Shown: piece by piece, positions 29,223 to 39,000 of the stretch
How the letters are laid out: every line of letters begins with the position of its first letter
Position numbering within the stretch: position 1 is the first letter of the stretch
NCBI RefSeq assembly: GCF_002091675.1
Contig: NZ_BDAE01000001.1
Location: forward strand, 372,001 to 436,000
Length of the DNA stretch: 64,000 bases
Reading direction: 5' to 3'
Source: Pseudomonas luteola NBRC 103146
Lineage (GTDB): Bacteria; Pseudomonadota; Gammaproteobacteria; Pseudomonadales; Pseudomonadaceae
The notes under the pieces: model-generated
Databases searched by the model: none
Seen by the model: the letters and a program-made list of their open reading frames with translations, nothing else
What the model was told of the DNA's origin: nothing
Program-made: the position numbers and the translations under genes

Positions 29223-29963
29223 ATGGCTTTGCGCAAAATTCAGGCGGTACAAACAGGTATGTTGCAGCGGTATCTATGGAAGCTTATCCCCAAGGCGCAG
29301 CGAAACTTTCTGCTGGGTCGTCTTTCAGTGGTCGATCGGCAAGTGGTGAACAAGGTCATGTCCGGGAATGTGATTTTTCCCAGGCCGTTTGCCGATCAAA
29401 ACTGCCTATTCATCCATGTACCCAAGTGCGCCGGAAGCAGCCTGTGCAAGGCCTTGTTCGATGACTGGCGACCGGGGCATCTGCCGCTATACTGGTATGA
29501 GCAGCAGTTTCCCGAGGCCTTCGAGCAGAGTTTCAAATTTACCTTTGTGCGCCATCCAGTGGAGCGAGCGTATTCGGCATTTGCCTTCTTAAAGGGAAAT
29601 GAGCCCATCGCGCGTGATCTTTCCGCATGGCGGTTGATGTCGCGCTATGACAATTTCAATACGTTCGTCGCACAGTGGCTGCATGAGGACAACATCCGGC
29701 GGCAGATTCACTTCGCGCCGCAGACCGACTTTCTGACAGATTCCCTGGGGCGGCTGGCAATGGATTTCATTGGGCGCCAGGAGTCGCTTGAGGAAGACTT
29801 CGCTCGACTGACGGATATCTTGGACCTGTCGGCGACGCTGCCACATATCAATCCGTCGCGGCAGCGGGAGGCGGGGCCTGCGCATGCATTTTGTACGGCG
29901 CGCACACGGCGGCTGATTCGCCGGGTGTATGCACGTGATTTCGAATTATTAGGTTATGCGTGA
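29223..29963 (+). CDS. Sulfotransferase family protein
   Basis: Start uncertain; ATG 29223 is used (GTG 29211 and ATG 29259 are alternatives). The ~246-residue protein has the PAPS-binding loop FIHVPKCAGSSLCKAL (5'-phosphosulfate site) and FVRHPVERAYSAF (3'-phosphate site), typical of carbohydrate-type sulfotransferases. It would move a sulfate group from PAPS onto a sugar or other hydroxyl acceptor. Its stop overlaps the alternative start of the APS kinase gene and lies 8 bases before the preferred one, so donor synthesis and use are coupled. The acceptor is unknown. Confidence 0.85.
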   Translation: MALRKIQAVQTGMLQRYLWKLIPKAQRNFLLGRLSVVDRQVVNKVMSGNVIFPRPFADQNCLFIHVPKCAGSSLCKALFDDWRPGHLPLYWYEQQFPEAFEQSFKFTFVRHPVERAYSAFAFLKGNEPIARDLSAWRLMSRYDNFNTFVAQWLHEDNIRRQIHFAPQTDFLTDSLGRLAMDFIGRQESLEEDFARLTDILDLSATLPHINPSRQREAGPAHAFCTARTRRLIRRVYARDFELLGYA

Positions 29964-29971
29964 GGACACCG

Positions 29972-30559
29972 ATGGGAAGCTGTATCCGGCCTTATGATCT
30001 GACCCTGCCCGCCTCGGCGCGTGCACAGGCGTTGGGGCAAAAGCCTTATTGCCTGTGGCTGACCGGGCTTTCCGGTGCGGGCAAGTCTACCCTGGCGAAC
30101 AGCCTTGATCTGGCACTGCACCAGCGCGGGCTGCATGCCTACGTGCTGGACGGCGATAACCTGCGCAATGGGCTATGCCGTGACCTGGGGATGTCGGCGG
30201 CGGAGCGGAGCGAAAATATCCGGCGAATAGCCGAGGTGGCGAAGCTGATGGTAGAGGCGGGATTGGTGGTGATCGTCTCGGCGATTTCACCGTTCCAGGC
30301 CGATCGTGATGCCGCGCGGGCCTTGTTCGAGCCGGGCCAGTTTCGTTGCGTGTACGTCAGCACATCATTTGAGGAGTGTGCACGGCGTGATCCCAAGGGG
30401 CTGTACCGCGCCGCGCGGGAGGGAAGAATCCACAATTTTACCGGGTTCGATAGTCCCTACGAGCCACCTTATGATGCTGATTGCGAAATCGACACAGCGC
30501 GCCTGTCTATTCCCGAGGCAATGCAGGCATTGATCGGATTGCTGACGCCGGAGGCCTGA
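29972..30559 (+). CDS. cysC: Adenylylsulfate (APS) kinase
   Basis: Start set at ATG 29972 with GAGG 8 bases upstream; a GTG at 29960 overlaps the previous stop. The 195-residue kinase phosphorylates APS to PAPS. It has the Walker A loop GLSGAGKSTLANSL, the DGDNLRNGLCRDLGMS block, RRIAEVAKLM, VSAISPF, and KGLYRAAREGRIHNFTGFDSPYE, all family hallmarks. It is a stand-alone CysC rather than the CysNC fusion common in Pseudomonas, and it is dedicated by position to the sulfotransferase. Confidence 0.95.
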   Translation: MGSCIRPYDLTLPASARAQALGQKPYCLWLTGLSGAGKSTLANSLDLALHQRGLHAYVLDGDNLRNGLCRDLGMSAAERSENIRRIAEVAKLMVEAGLVVIVSAISPFQADRDAARALFEPGQFRCVYVSTSFEECARRDPKGLYRAAREGRIHNFTGFDSPYEPPYDADCEIDTARLSIPEAMQALIGLLTPEA

Positions 30560-30727
30560 GCTGAACGGGTAAGTAAGACAGCCGAAAGGGTTGAGCGGAG
30601 GATGCGTTTCCGAAGTACTTAGAGGTAAGCGGATGGGTAGGGGCACGCAATACCCATCCACTGTCCGCCCTGTTACTGACTTCTGTCGTTCCGGTAGCAT
30701 GCCTGCTTTTTCCAGGCAGAGCGGACG

Positions 30728-31429
30728 ATGGAACAGCGCGGGACGTTGAAGAGCTGGAATGACGAAAAGGGCTTTGGGTTCATCCGGCCGGAGCAGGGCG
30801 GGGATGAGGTGTTCGCTCATATTTCAGCGGTACGGGGTGATCGGCGGCCGGTAGCCGGTGAAAAGGTCCTGTATGTCGCGGGGCCTGACGGCAAAGGGCG
30901 TCTGCGGGCGGAGCATATTCGTCTGAATGCAGGCATGACGCTGGACAAACCGTCCATCCGTCAACGATCCACGCCTGCCAGAACGGCTTCCCGGTCTGCC
31001 CAGGCACCACATCCGCGTCAACAGCGCCATGACGGTATTCAGGACCTGCCGGTCAAGCTCGTCCTCTTTGCGGTACTTTGCGTGTTGCCTGTTTGGGGAA
31101 GTTTGCATGTTCTGTCTACACGATACAGCCTCTTCCCGCTGGCCCTGTATGGCAGCGCAAGCCTGGTGGCCTTCCTGTTCTATTGGCATGACAAGCAGAG
31201 CGCACTGAAGGCGCAGCGGCGTATCCCTGAGAAAACCCTGCACATGCTTAAGCTGGCCGGCGGTTGGCTGGGTGGTCTTGTGGCGCAACAGGTCTTTCGC
31301 CACAAGACCCGCAAGGTGAGCTATCAGGCTGTCTTCTGGATCATCGTGCTGCTGCATGAGGCGTTGTGGGCAGATGAGCTATTTTTCCACCGCTTGCATC
31401 TGTTTGACCGCGTGCCTCTGTTCTTTTAA
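30728..31429 (+). CDS. Cold-shock domain / DUF1294 membrane fusion protein
   Basis: The 233-residue protein joins an N-terminal cold-shock domain (residues ~3-68; [21 protein letters not shown] with the RNP-1 site KGFGFI, then [10 protein letters not shown]) to a basic Arg/Ser/Pro-rich linker (~75-108) and a DUF1294 membrane part with three to four helices ([43 protein letters not shown]). It may bring an RNA- or ssDNA-binding domain to the inner membrane. Function is unknown. This combination is widespread in Proteobacteria. Confidence 0.92.
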   Translation: MEQRGTLKSWNDEKGFGFIRPEQGGDEVFAHISAVRGDRRPVAGEKVLYVAGPDGKGRLRAEHIRLNAGMTLDKPSIRQRSTPARTASRSAQAPHPRQQRHDGIQDLPVKLVLFAVLCVLPVWGSLHVLSTRYSLFPLALYGSASLVAFLFYWHDKQSALKAQRRIPEKTLHMLKLAGGWLGGLVAQQVFRHKTRKVSYQAVFWIIVLLHEALWADELFFHRLHLFDRVPLFF

Positions 31430-31440
31430 ACGAAATGAAA

Positions 31441-31464
31441 CAGCCCGGCATAAAAGCCGGGCTG
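31441..31464 (-). terminator. Terminator of dctPQM
   Basis: CAGCCCGGC pairs with GCCGGGCTG around TTTTAT on the minus strand, followed by a T-rich run. It is placed 22 bases after the dctM stop. Confidence 0.75.
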
Positions 31465-31486
31465 CAAGGACAGGCACAGTAAGCGA

Positions 31487-32770
31487 TCAGCTCATGCCCA
31501 GCCAGTTAGGCAACGCCAGCGAGATCGCCGGGATGTAGGTGATGATCAGAAGGAAGCTGATCAGCAGCATCAGCCACGGCATGGCCGCGCGGATGACGTT
31601 GGCCAGCGGCATGCCTGTCACGGCGGATGTTACGAATAGGTTCAACCCGACCGGCGGCGTGATCAGGCCGATCTCCATGTTTACGACCATGATGATGCCC
31701 AGGTGGATCGGATCTATCCCCAACTGCATGGCGATGGGGAAGAGGATCGGCGCCAGGATCAGGATGATCGCCGACGGCTCCATGAACGCACCGGCAACCA
31801 GCAGCAGGATATTGACCACCAGCAGGAACTGCCAGGGTTGCAAACCCATTTCAACCACCCAGGCGGTAATCTGCTGAGGAATCTGTTCCGTGGTCAATAC
31901 ATGGGCGAACAACATGGCGTTGGCAATGATGAACATCAGCATGATGCTTAGCTTACCGGACTCCAGCAGCACCTTTGGGCAGTCGCGGAAGGTCATGTCC
32001 TTGTACACGAACAGGGCCACGAATCCGGCATAAACCGCGGCGACAGCTGCGGCTTCGGTCGGAGTGAACATGCCCGAATAGATCCCGCCGAGGATGATCA
32101 CCATCAACAGCAAGCCCCAGATCGCCTTGCGTCCCGTGGTAAGAAGCTCACGCAGCGACGCACGAGGCAAGGCGGGCAGGTTCATCTTTCGGGCGACGAT
32201 ATAGATCGCCACCATCAACACCACGCCCAGCAGCAGACCGGGGATCACGCCGGCCATGAACAGTTTACCCACCGACTGCTCGGTAGCCGCCGCATAAACC
32301 ACCATCACAATGGACGGTGGAATCAGAATGCCCAGGGTGCCCGCATTACAAACGATTCCCGCACCAAAAGCCTGTGGGTAGCCGGAGCGGACCATGCCGG
32401 CAATGGCAATGGAACCTACCGCCGCCACCGTGGCCGGAGATGAGCCGGACAGGGCCGCAAACAGCATGCACGCCAGTACGGCCGAGATGGCCAGACCGCC
32501 GCGGATGTGGCCTACGCAGGCGTTAGCGAAATCGATCAGCCGCTTTGCCACACCGCCCGTTGTCATGAACGCGCCAGACAGCAGGAAGAACGGAATTGCC
32601 AGCAGGGTGTAATGCTCGGACGTCTCGAACAGCTTGATCGCCAGTGAACGAACCGAGTCGGGGCTGAACAGCATGATGGTGACCGAGCCGGCCAGACCCA
32701 GCGACACGGCAATCGGAACGCCGATAAACATCAGTGCAAACAGCACGACGAAGAGAAAGATGACGGTCAT
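31487..32770 (-). CDS. dctM: TRAP transporter large permease DctM
   Basis: The 427-residue, ~12-helix permease is the translocating subunit of a tripartite C4-dicarboxylate transporter. Family blocks include FVVLFALMFIGVPIAVSLG at the start, LLAIPFFLLSGAFMTTGGVAKRLIDFA, ALSGSSPATVAAVG, GTLGILIPPSI and NMEIGLITPPVGLNLFV. Its start overlaps dctQ by 4 bases (ATGA). Substrate class (succinate, malate, fumarate) is inferred from its similarity to Pseudomonas DctPQM. Confidence 0.94.
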   Translation of the reverse strand: MTVIFLFVVLFALMFIGVPIAVSLGLAGSVTIMLFSPDSVRSLAIKLFETSEHYTLLAIPFFLLSGAFMTTGGVAKRLIDFANACVGHIRGGLAISAVLACMLFAALSGSSPATVAAVGSIAIAGMVRSGYPQAFGAGIVCNAGTLGILIPPSIVMVVYAAATEQSVGKLFMAGVIPGLLLGVVLMVAIYIVARKMNLPALPRASLRELLTTGRKAIWGLLLMVIILGGIYSGMFTPTEAAAVAAVYAGFVALFVYKDMTFRDCPKVLLESGKLSIMLMFIIANAMLFAHVLTTEQIPQQITAWVVEMGLQPWQFLLVVNILLLVAGAFMEPSAIILILAPILFPIAMQLGIDPIHLGIIMVVNMEIGLITPPVGLNLFVTSAVTGMPLANVIRAAMPWLMLLISFLLIITYIPAISLALPNWLGMS

Positions 32771-33396
32771 GGTTTCTCTCCCTCATGCTCTTTGAGTTTC
32801 AAGGCATCGGCGGCCTCGTCGGCCAGCCCAAGGCCGGTCTGCTGGTTGCGTATGATCCTGACCAGAATTTCCAGGAAGCGAATGAATACCATGGCATAGC
32901 CGAACGGCACGATCAGGGTGATATGCCATTGTTTGATCCCGAAATGGCCCAGGTCTTCTGCGCCAATGCTGGCGCCTAGCAGAGTCTGGACCCAATCGAA
33001 GCTGGCAACGGCGATGAGGCCCGCATAACCCAGGCAGCACAGACAGGCGAGCAGGCCAATGATGCGCTGAACCGGCTTGCTGGCCAGCTTGACCAATGCG
33101 TCGACACCAATATGGCCTGCCGTGCGCACGCCATAGGCCAGACCGAAAAAGATCAGCCAGGCGAACAGGGCTTTGGTCAGGGCGCTGCTCCAGGTCATGG
33201 ACTGCGCCATGTCGAGGATTTTGTCACCAATGGCCAGCACCGTTTCGTTGCCGCCCAGGTAGTCGCCCAGGGTATAGAAAGGCGTATAGAAGTTATTGAG
33301 GATTACGTAGGTGAAGGTCACAAGCGTCATGGCCGCCAGGAGAAAGGCAATGAAACCTTCCTCGAAGTGGTCCCAGATACGTCGTAGGGCGCTCAT
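32767..33396 (-). CDS. dctQ: TRAP transporter small permease DctQ
   Basis: Start set at ATG 33396 with GGGAG about 9 bases upstream; ATG 33414 is in frame. The 209-residue protein has four membrane helices and the family blocks FTYVILNNFYTPFYTLGDYLGGN, FLAWLIFFGLAYGVRTAGHIGVDAL-like (actual ALFAWLIFFGLAYGVR) and PFGYAMVFIRFLEILVRI. It is a long DctQ (about 200 residues) of the C4-dicarboxylate branch, bridging DctP and DctM. Confidence 0.92.
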   Translation of the reverse strand: MSALRRIWDHFEEGFIAFLLAAMTLVTFTYVILNNFYTPFYTLGDYLGGNETVLAIGDKILDMAQSMTWSSALTKALFAWLIFFGLAYGVRTAGHIGVDALVKLASKPVQRIIGLLACLCCLGYAGLIAVASFDWVQTLLGASIGAEDLGHFGIKQWHITLIVPFGYAMVFIRFLEILVRIIRNQQTGLGLADEAADALKLKEHEGEKP

Positions 33397-33503
33397 CGAT
33401 TGATCTCCCGCCAAGCAGGGCAGACGTGGGATGGGCCAGCCGAGGGCCGCCCATCCGTCACTGCGCAGGCGGCACTGGGCTCGCCTGCGCTACAGGGGTG
33501 TGC

Positions 33504-34517
<1,014 letters not shown>

Positions 34518-34615
34518 TTATTGGTGAGGCAGTGAGGGCAGCATGTATATCAGAATTCGTTAATCATTAACGACCTTAGACGGCACACCCAGAGTTCGCC
34601 TCTACAAATCATAGG

Positions 34616-34630
34616 GCAAGCAATATGCCG
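34616..34630 (-). promoter_or_regulatory. Candidate sigma-54 promoter of dctPQM
   Basis: Read on the minus strand, CGGCATATTGCTTGC matches the -24/-12 pattern TGGCAC-N5-TTGC with GG and GC exactly 10 bases apart. It would start RNA about 110 bases before dctP. dctP in Pseudomonas is known to depend on sigma-54 and DctD. Confidence 0.6.
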
Positions 34631-34768
34631 AGAAACGGTAGGGATCGCTGGTGTGCAATACCATGTCACAATGATTTCAAGACAGGCGCTCTAGAGCACC
34701 GCCTGGAAGTCTCTTGGGTACCATCGGTCTAGCCCTCTTAACGAGGCGGCAGAGCTTTTGCTAAGCGT

Positions 34769-34784
34769 TGGCGGTAATCCGCCA
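34769..34784. promoter_or_regulatory. Palindrome 1 upstream of dctP (activator site candidate)
   Basis: TGGCGGTAATCCGCCA: perfect 6-base arms. It lies about 150 bases upstream of the sigma-54-like element, the usual place for an enhancer site. The same TGGCG/CGCCA arms recur 30 bases on. Confidence 0.55.
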
Positions 34785-34798
34785 CTAATGTCGCTGGT

Positions 34799-34814
34799 TG
34801 GCGGTTTTTCGCCA
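34799..34814. promoter_or_regulatory. Palindrome 2 upstream of dctP (activator site candidate)
   Basis: TGGCGGTTTTTCGCCA: same arms as palindrome 1, centre-to-centre distance 30 bases (about three helical turns), so both would face the same side of the DNA. Confidence 0.55.
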
Positions 34815-34830
34815 CTACTGGACTGCCTAA

Positions 34831-34861
34831 TTGCGACATATTTTGCTCAGTTGTGTCGTAA
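34831..34861. repeat. Third inverted repeat in the dctP upstream region
   Basis: TTGCGACA and TGTCGTAA form imperfect arms (7 of 8) with 15 bases between them. It could be part of the same control region or belong to the plus-strand lipoprotein gene at 35062. Confidence 0.35.
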
Positions 34862-35061
34862 TTGGCATTTTTTGCTAACTGTTTGAGTTGAAAACCGTAC
34901 GTCGATTAAACGCAGCATTTGCGAATCAGCCCTTTTAAGGGCCGATCTTTATTTCCTAGGGGTATCGCACAGCATCAGGTGAGCGCATCGTTTTTACTGT
35001 CCGGCTGAACTGGCCTGCCTTGCGCGGGACTAAGCGTCCGGGCAGTAATTGACGAAAGCCG

Positions 35062-35841
35062 ATGATCTCTGTGTTTCCCTGTTTTTTTCCGCTCGCTGCG
35101 CTGATCCGACGCGTACAGCTGTACCGTTCTTGCTACACAATGCTGCTGGTGGTTTCCCTGCTCTTCACGTTGGGCGGCTGCGGGCAGCTCAGCCATTCCG
35201 ACATCATGAACAAGGATGATTCGGCTGATGCCGGCGAGTTCTTCCAGACCAATGTGGATCGTATGGCCACGCTGGCGATGCGTGACAACCTCAACAGCCT
35301 CTATCGACTGCTGGATAAGCTGTACCGCCGCAATCCGGCCGAGTGGCGCAAGACGGGTCAGCCAACGATCGAGGCGGCAGAAAAGCTCATCCAGACGGCT
35401 ATCGAGCAGAACCGTGACCTGCCTTCGCTCAATGGCCTGAAGGATATCCAGGCGCTCAGCTATGCCTTGAGTCCCGAGTTTCAGGGCGACCGGGCCGGTG
35501 CGTTCATCTATGCCATTGGCACCATGCTGATCACTGCCCACGGCGGTCGGATGGAGTTCTATATCACCGATACGATCAGCGCCGAGTTTATCAACAATGC
35601 TGCCCGCAATATCGAAAAGGCAACCTGGATGCTGGGGCAACGCAAGGACTTGCAGGGTAAGCGTTTACTGCTGGCCAATCAGTTGTCCAAGGATGGACGC
35701 AACCTGAGCTTTGCGGTGGAGTTTGGCAAGATTGTGGCGCGGCTCGATCTTATCAGCGAGGTGCTGGACGAGCGTTATCGGCGCTTGGGGGTGAGCTACG
35801 CACAAAGCCTGCTATTCATGAACTTCCTGCCGGTTCAGTAA
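35062..35841 (+). CDS. Hypothetical lipoprotein
   Basis: Up to 259 residues; the start is uncertain (ATG 35062, or ATG 35140 just before the hydrophobic core). A lipoprotein signal with lipobox LGGC is preceded by Arg residues. The mature part is helical, with LSYALSPEFQGDRAGAFIYAIGTMLITAHGG, EFYITDTISAEFINNAARNIEKA and LLLANQLS in order. I do not recognise a named domain; a role at the cell envelope is the only safe inference. It is divergent from dctP across a 565-base control region. Confidence 0.8.
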   Translation: MISVFPCFFPLAALIRRVQLYRSCYTMLLVVSLLFTLGGCGQLSHSDIMNKDDSADAGEFFQTNVDRMATLAMRDNLNSLYRLLDKLYRRNPAEWRKTGQPTIEAAEKLIQTAIEQNRDLPSLNGLKDIQALSYALSPEFQGDRAGAFIYAIGTMLITAHGGRMEFYITDTISAEFINNAARNIEKATWMLGQRKDLQGKRLLLANQLSKDGRNLSFAVEFGKIVARLDLISEVLDERYRRLGVSYAQSLLFMNFLPVQ

Positions 35842-35906
35842 TGCAGCGTGGCTGCCCTGTCTATTCACAGGGCACGCTAACCAAGGGCGGCAGGATCAGC
35901 GAGGTA

Positions 35907-36248
35907 TCAGACCTTTCTCACGAATTCCGACTTGAGCTTCATCGCGCCAATGCCGTCGATCTTACAATCGATATCGTGATCGCCTTCAACCAGACGAATA
36001 TTCTTGACCTTGGTGCCGACCTTCACGACCAGGGATGAGCCTTTCACTTTCAAATCCTTGATGACCGTAACGGTATCGCCGTCCTGCAGCGTATTGCCCA
36101 CGGAATCTTTGATGACCTTGCCGCCCTCGGAGGCTTCCGCAGTTTCGGTGGCAGACCACTCGTGTCCGCACTCTGGGCAAACGAGCTGGGTGCCGTCTTC
36201 ATAGGTGAATTCGGAGTTGCATTGAGGGCAGGGCGGCAATGTGCTCAC
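35907..36248 (-). CDS. yjdM: PhnA/YjdM family zinc-ribbon protein
   Basis: The 113-residue protein has an N-terminal zinc ribbon ([25 protein letters not shown] split as CPQC...CPEC) and the C-terminal PhnA domain with [26 protein letters not shown] and [21 protein letters not shown]. It was once linked to phosphonate use, but the role is not established. It is a single gene, convergent with the lipoprotein gene. Confidence 0.95.
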   Translation of the reverse strand: MSTLPPCPQCNSEFTYEDGTQLVCPECGHEWSATETAEASEGGKVIKDSVGNTLQDGDTVTVIKDLKVKGSSLVVKVGTKVKNIRLVEGDHDIDCKIDGIGAMKLKSEFVRKV

Positions 36249-36468
36249 TGGACTTCCTTGGTGGGCGATAAAAGCCTGACATTATATAGGGTTTTATTGG
36301 TTTTCGCTGGCGCGGTGGTCAGCACCTGTACACCATAATCGATTCATCGACTGGCGCGATCAGCCTTACACCAAAGAACACAATAATAAGTACGGCAACG
36401 CTATCCACATGTATGGTTCGCCGCTCCGAGGTCGGCAAGGCCATATCAGACAAGAGTGTGGGGGCGAG

Positions 36469-36496
36469 AAGGAAACTGTCTTTGACAGTCTCCTTC
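36469..36496 (-). terminator. Hairpin after the IalB-like gene
   Basis: AAGGAGACTGTC pairs with GACAGTTTCCTT (minus strand) around a short loop, 14 bases past the stop. The flanking T-run is weak (TTCTC), so it is a moderate terminator candidate. Confidence 0.5.
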
Positions 36497-36509
36497 CAGA
36501 GCGGTCAGC

Positions 36510-37049
36510 TTATTTCATCAGCGCCCGGGTGCGCTCGGCCGCCTTGGTGAAGCCCTTAAGTGACAGCGGGCCATGGGCTTCACCACCGGTGGCGATAGTG
36601 GCCGTCACGTTGAGTGCCTTGCCCTTGCGCAGGGCCTTGAGCTGGTTGTTGTCAAAGTCCAGCGGGGCGATGCAGCCCACTGGCAGACAGGTATGGAAAT
36701 CCACCGTTCGGGTGTCCTGGTCATCCACCTGCAGGCGCACGCCTTTGGTTACGGCAACGCCAAAGGGCAATACCATGAATCCGCCCAAGCCCTCTTTTCC
36801 AGGACGCAGCTCGATGGCCAGCATGCGCTGCCCATCCTTGTTGTTGATAACCTGAGACATGGCGCAAACCTTGCCTTCTTCAGGAACGTTCCGGCAGATC
36901 ACCGACCAGTCACCGTAGGTCTCTGTCGCGGTAGGCTTGCCCTGTGCATCGCCAGGCGCGGTTTGTGCCTGTACCGTAGTGGACAGGCCGGCTCCCGTCA
37001 GCAGCATGGTCGAAAAGGCCAGCGCCGGGAGAAAGCCGTTCTGTTTCAT
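36510..37049 (-). CDS. Invasion-associated locus B (IalB) family protein
   Basis: Start set at ATG 37049, 8 bases after AAGGAAG. The 179-residue periplasmic protein has a Sec signal ending TTVQAQ. The IalB fold is visible as TYGDWSVICRN, CAMSQVINNKDGQRML, LPFGVAVTKGVRLQVDD, TCLPVGCIAPLDF and the final LSLKGFTKA. The family is named after a Bartonella factor, but is common in free-living bacteria where its job is unknown. Four Cys probably pair. Confidence 0.9.
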   Translation of the reverse strand: MKQNGFLPALAFSTMLLTGAGLSTTVQAQTAPGDAQGKPTATETYGDWSVICRNVPEEGKVCAMSQVINNKDGQRMLAIELRPGKEGLGGFMVLPFGVAVTKGVRLQVDDQDTRTVDFHTCLPVGCIAPLDFDNNQLKALRKGKALNVTATIATGGEAHGPLSLKGFTKAAERTRALMK

Positions 37050-37230
37050 GTTTCTTCCTTGCAGTTGTGAAGAGTAATGACGTACAGCATAGGTCATTTG
37101 ACCCGATTGATGCTGCCCTTATGACGACCCAGGAAGATCAGAATGCCGTCACGGCAGGCTGATGGCGAGGCTACATAATGCCTCATGGCCTTTGGCCTCT
37201 TCCTTATCAGACGTGATTGCGAGACCTCCA

Positions 37231-37710
37231 ATGCCGCTCTACCGTGAAGCGACACCCGACGACATCACTGACATTTCCAGACTGGGGCAGCTGCTCAATG
37301 ACATGCACCACCAGGCCTGGCCGCAGATCTTTGCGTCGGCCGAAGACGTGCGACGTGACGAGACGAATTGGCGGCGCGCGATTGGGGCGGCGAATGCCAC
37401 AACCTTTGTGGCGCAAGAGGGTAGTGAACTGATCGGATTCATCAGCGTTTACCTCATCAGTGAAACGCATTCCTTTTTCAATCCAATGCGTTATGCCCAC
37501 GTAGGCTCGATCTGTGTGGACGAAACGCGGCGGGGAGAGGGCGTTGGCCGTACGTTGATGGTTCTAGCCGAGCAATGGGCCCAAGAGAAAGGTGCAGTGG
37601 ATATGCGCCTCACCGTGTGGGCTTTCAATGAGGATGCGCAGCGGCTGTACGAGGAGCTGGGCTACGGGGTACGGTCGGTTTCGATGGGAAAGCAGCTGTC
37701 GCCACGTTAG
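37231..37710 (+). CDS. GNAT family N-acetyltransferase
   Basis: Start set at ATG 37231 (MPLYREATPDD). The 159-residue protein has a complete GNAT fold: FVAQEGSELIGFISVYL, then YAHVGSICVDETRRGEGVGRTLMVLAEQWA with the acetyl-CoA loop RRGEGVG, and LTVWAFNEDAQRLYEELGYGV at the end. Substrate unknown. It is divergent from the IalB-like gene across ~180 bases. Confidence 0.9.
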   Translation: MPLYREATPDDITDISRLGQLLNDMHHQAWPQIFASAEDVRRDETNWRRAIGAANATTFVAQEGSELIGFISVYLISETHSFFNPMRYAHVGSICVDETRRGEGVGRTLMVLAEQWAQEKGAVDMRLTVWAFNEDAQRLYEELGYGVRSVSMGKQLSPR

Positions 37711-37953
37711 GCAGCTATATTCTTTAAGATAATGCCTCTCTGCCCGAGACCGTTAATGAGCAGATAACTCAACCCGTTTCATCTAGCAAGGCCATGAAGG
37801 CCATCCCTTTGATGGATGATGAGTCTGCATTGAGTGAAGTGGAGCGCACCTTGAATCTGCACACGCTCCGGTAGTCTGGCATTTTGAAATCAGCCGAACC
37901 CTCCTGCGAGGCTCCTGTCAGCACTATAGATACCTTTCTGACAGGAGATGAAC

Positions 37954-38967
37954 ATGGCGAAGCTACCTCTCAAGCCTCTCAGCCAACAGGTGATAGTGAT
38001 TACCGGGGCGTCCAGCGGCATTGGACTGGTCACAGCCCGCATGGCTGGGCGTGCCGGTGCCAAGGTCGTTGTGGCGGCGCGGAATGAAGAGGCGCTCCAG
38101 CAATTGTGCGCCGAGATTCAGCAGCAGGGCGGTCAGGCGGCCTATGTGGTGGCGGATGTTGGCAAGGAAGAGGATGTTTCCCGCATTGCTGAGCAGGCTA
38201 TCGAGACGTTTGGCGATATCGATACCTGGGTCAATAACGCTGGCGTTTCCATTTTTGGCGATTGCCTGGAAGTGACTATCGAAGACATGAAGCGCATGTT
38301 CGACACTAATTTCTGGGGTGTCGTCTACGGTTCGCGTCTGGCGGCCAGTTATTTCATCAAGCGAGGCGGCCCGGGTGCGATCATCAATGTGGGCAGCTTT
38401 TTCGGTGATCGGGCAACGCCGGTCCAGTCGACCTACTCGACCAGCAAGCACGCCCTGCACGGTTGGACCGATGCCCTGCGCATGGAGCTGGAACACAAGC
38501 AGTACCCGATCTCGGTCACGCTGGTGCATCCGGCACGAATCGATACGCCCTATAACGAGCACGCCCGTAGCTATATGCCCAACCAGCCGGCACACCGGGG
38601 CATGATCTATCCCCCGGAGGCGGTGGCCGAGGCTATTTTGTTCGCTGCGGAAAATCCCAAACGGGATATGTTCGTGGGCAGCGAGGCCAAGGTTCTGGCG
38701 TGGCTATCGGCGCTGTCGCCACGGCTGACCGACAAGCTGATGAACAAGATCATGTACCACTCCCAGTATGCCGACCGCCCCTCTCGCAGCCGGGAAGACA
38801 ATGCCTTGTACGAGCCGGGTTATGGGCTGCATGAGCGTGGGACGCACCAGGGCTGCTCGTATCGCTCGCGCAGCTATTACGTGAAAATGTCCAAACACCC
38901 GGTGGCGTCATCAGTGGCGATTGCAGGATTGGGACTAATGGCGCTGAGGCTGATGAGGCGCTCGTAA
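37954..38967 (+). CDS. SDR family oxidoreductase with C-terminal hydrophobic tail
   Basis: Start set at ATG 37954 with ACAGGAG upstream (ATG 37948 overlaps that site). The 337-residue protein has TGASSGIGLVTARMA, NNAGVSIFG, and the catalytic Ser...YSTSK. It is longer than a classical SDR: residues ~250-337 form an extra domain ending in a short hydrophobic helix (SSVAIAGLGLMALRLMRR), which could hold it at the membrane. The substrate is unknown. Confidence 0.9.
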   Translation: MAKLPLKPLSQQVIVITGASSGIGLVTARMAGRAGAKVVVAARNEEALQQLCAEIQQQGGQAAYVVADVGKEEDVSRIAEQAIETFGDIDTWVNNAGVSIFGDCLEVTIEDMKRMFDTNFWGVVYGSRLAASYFIKRGGPGAIINVGSFFGDRATPVQSTYSTSKHALHGWTDALRMELEHKQYPISVTLVHPARIDTPYNEHARSYMPNQPAHRGMIYPPEAVAEAILFAAENPKRDMFVGSEAKVLAWLSALSPRLTDKLMNKIMYHSQYADRPSRSREDNALYEPGYGLHERGTHQGCSYRSRSYYVKMSKHPVASSVAIAGLGLMALRLMRRS

Positions 38968-38973
38968 AACTTT

Positions 38974-39000
38974 CCGGCAGAGGTTCAAGGCTTCTGCCGG
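38974..39000. terminator. Bidirectional hairpin terminator
   Basis: CCGGCAG pairs with CTGCCGG between the convergent SDR and EamA genes, overlapping the EamA stop; a TTT-containing flank follows on the minus side. Confidence 0.55.
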
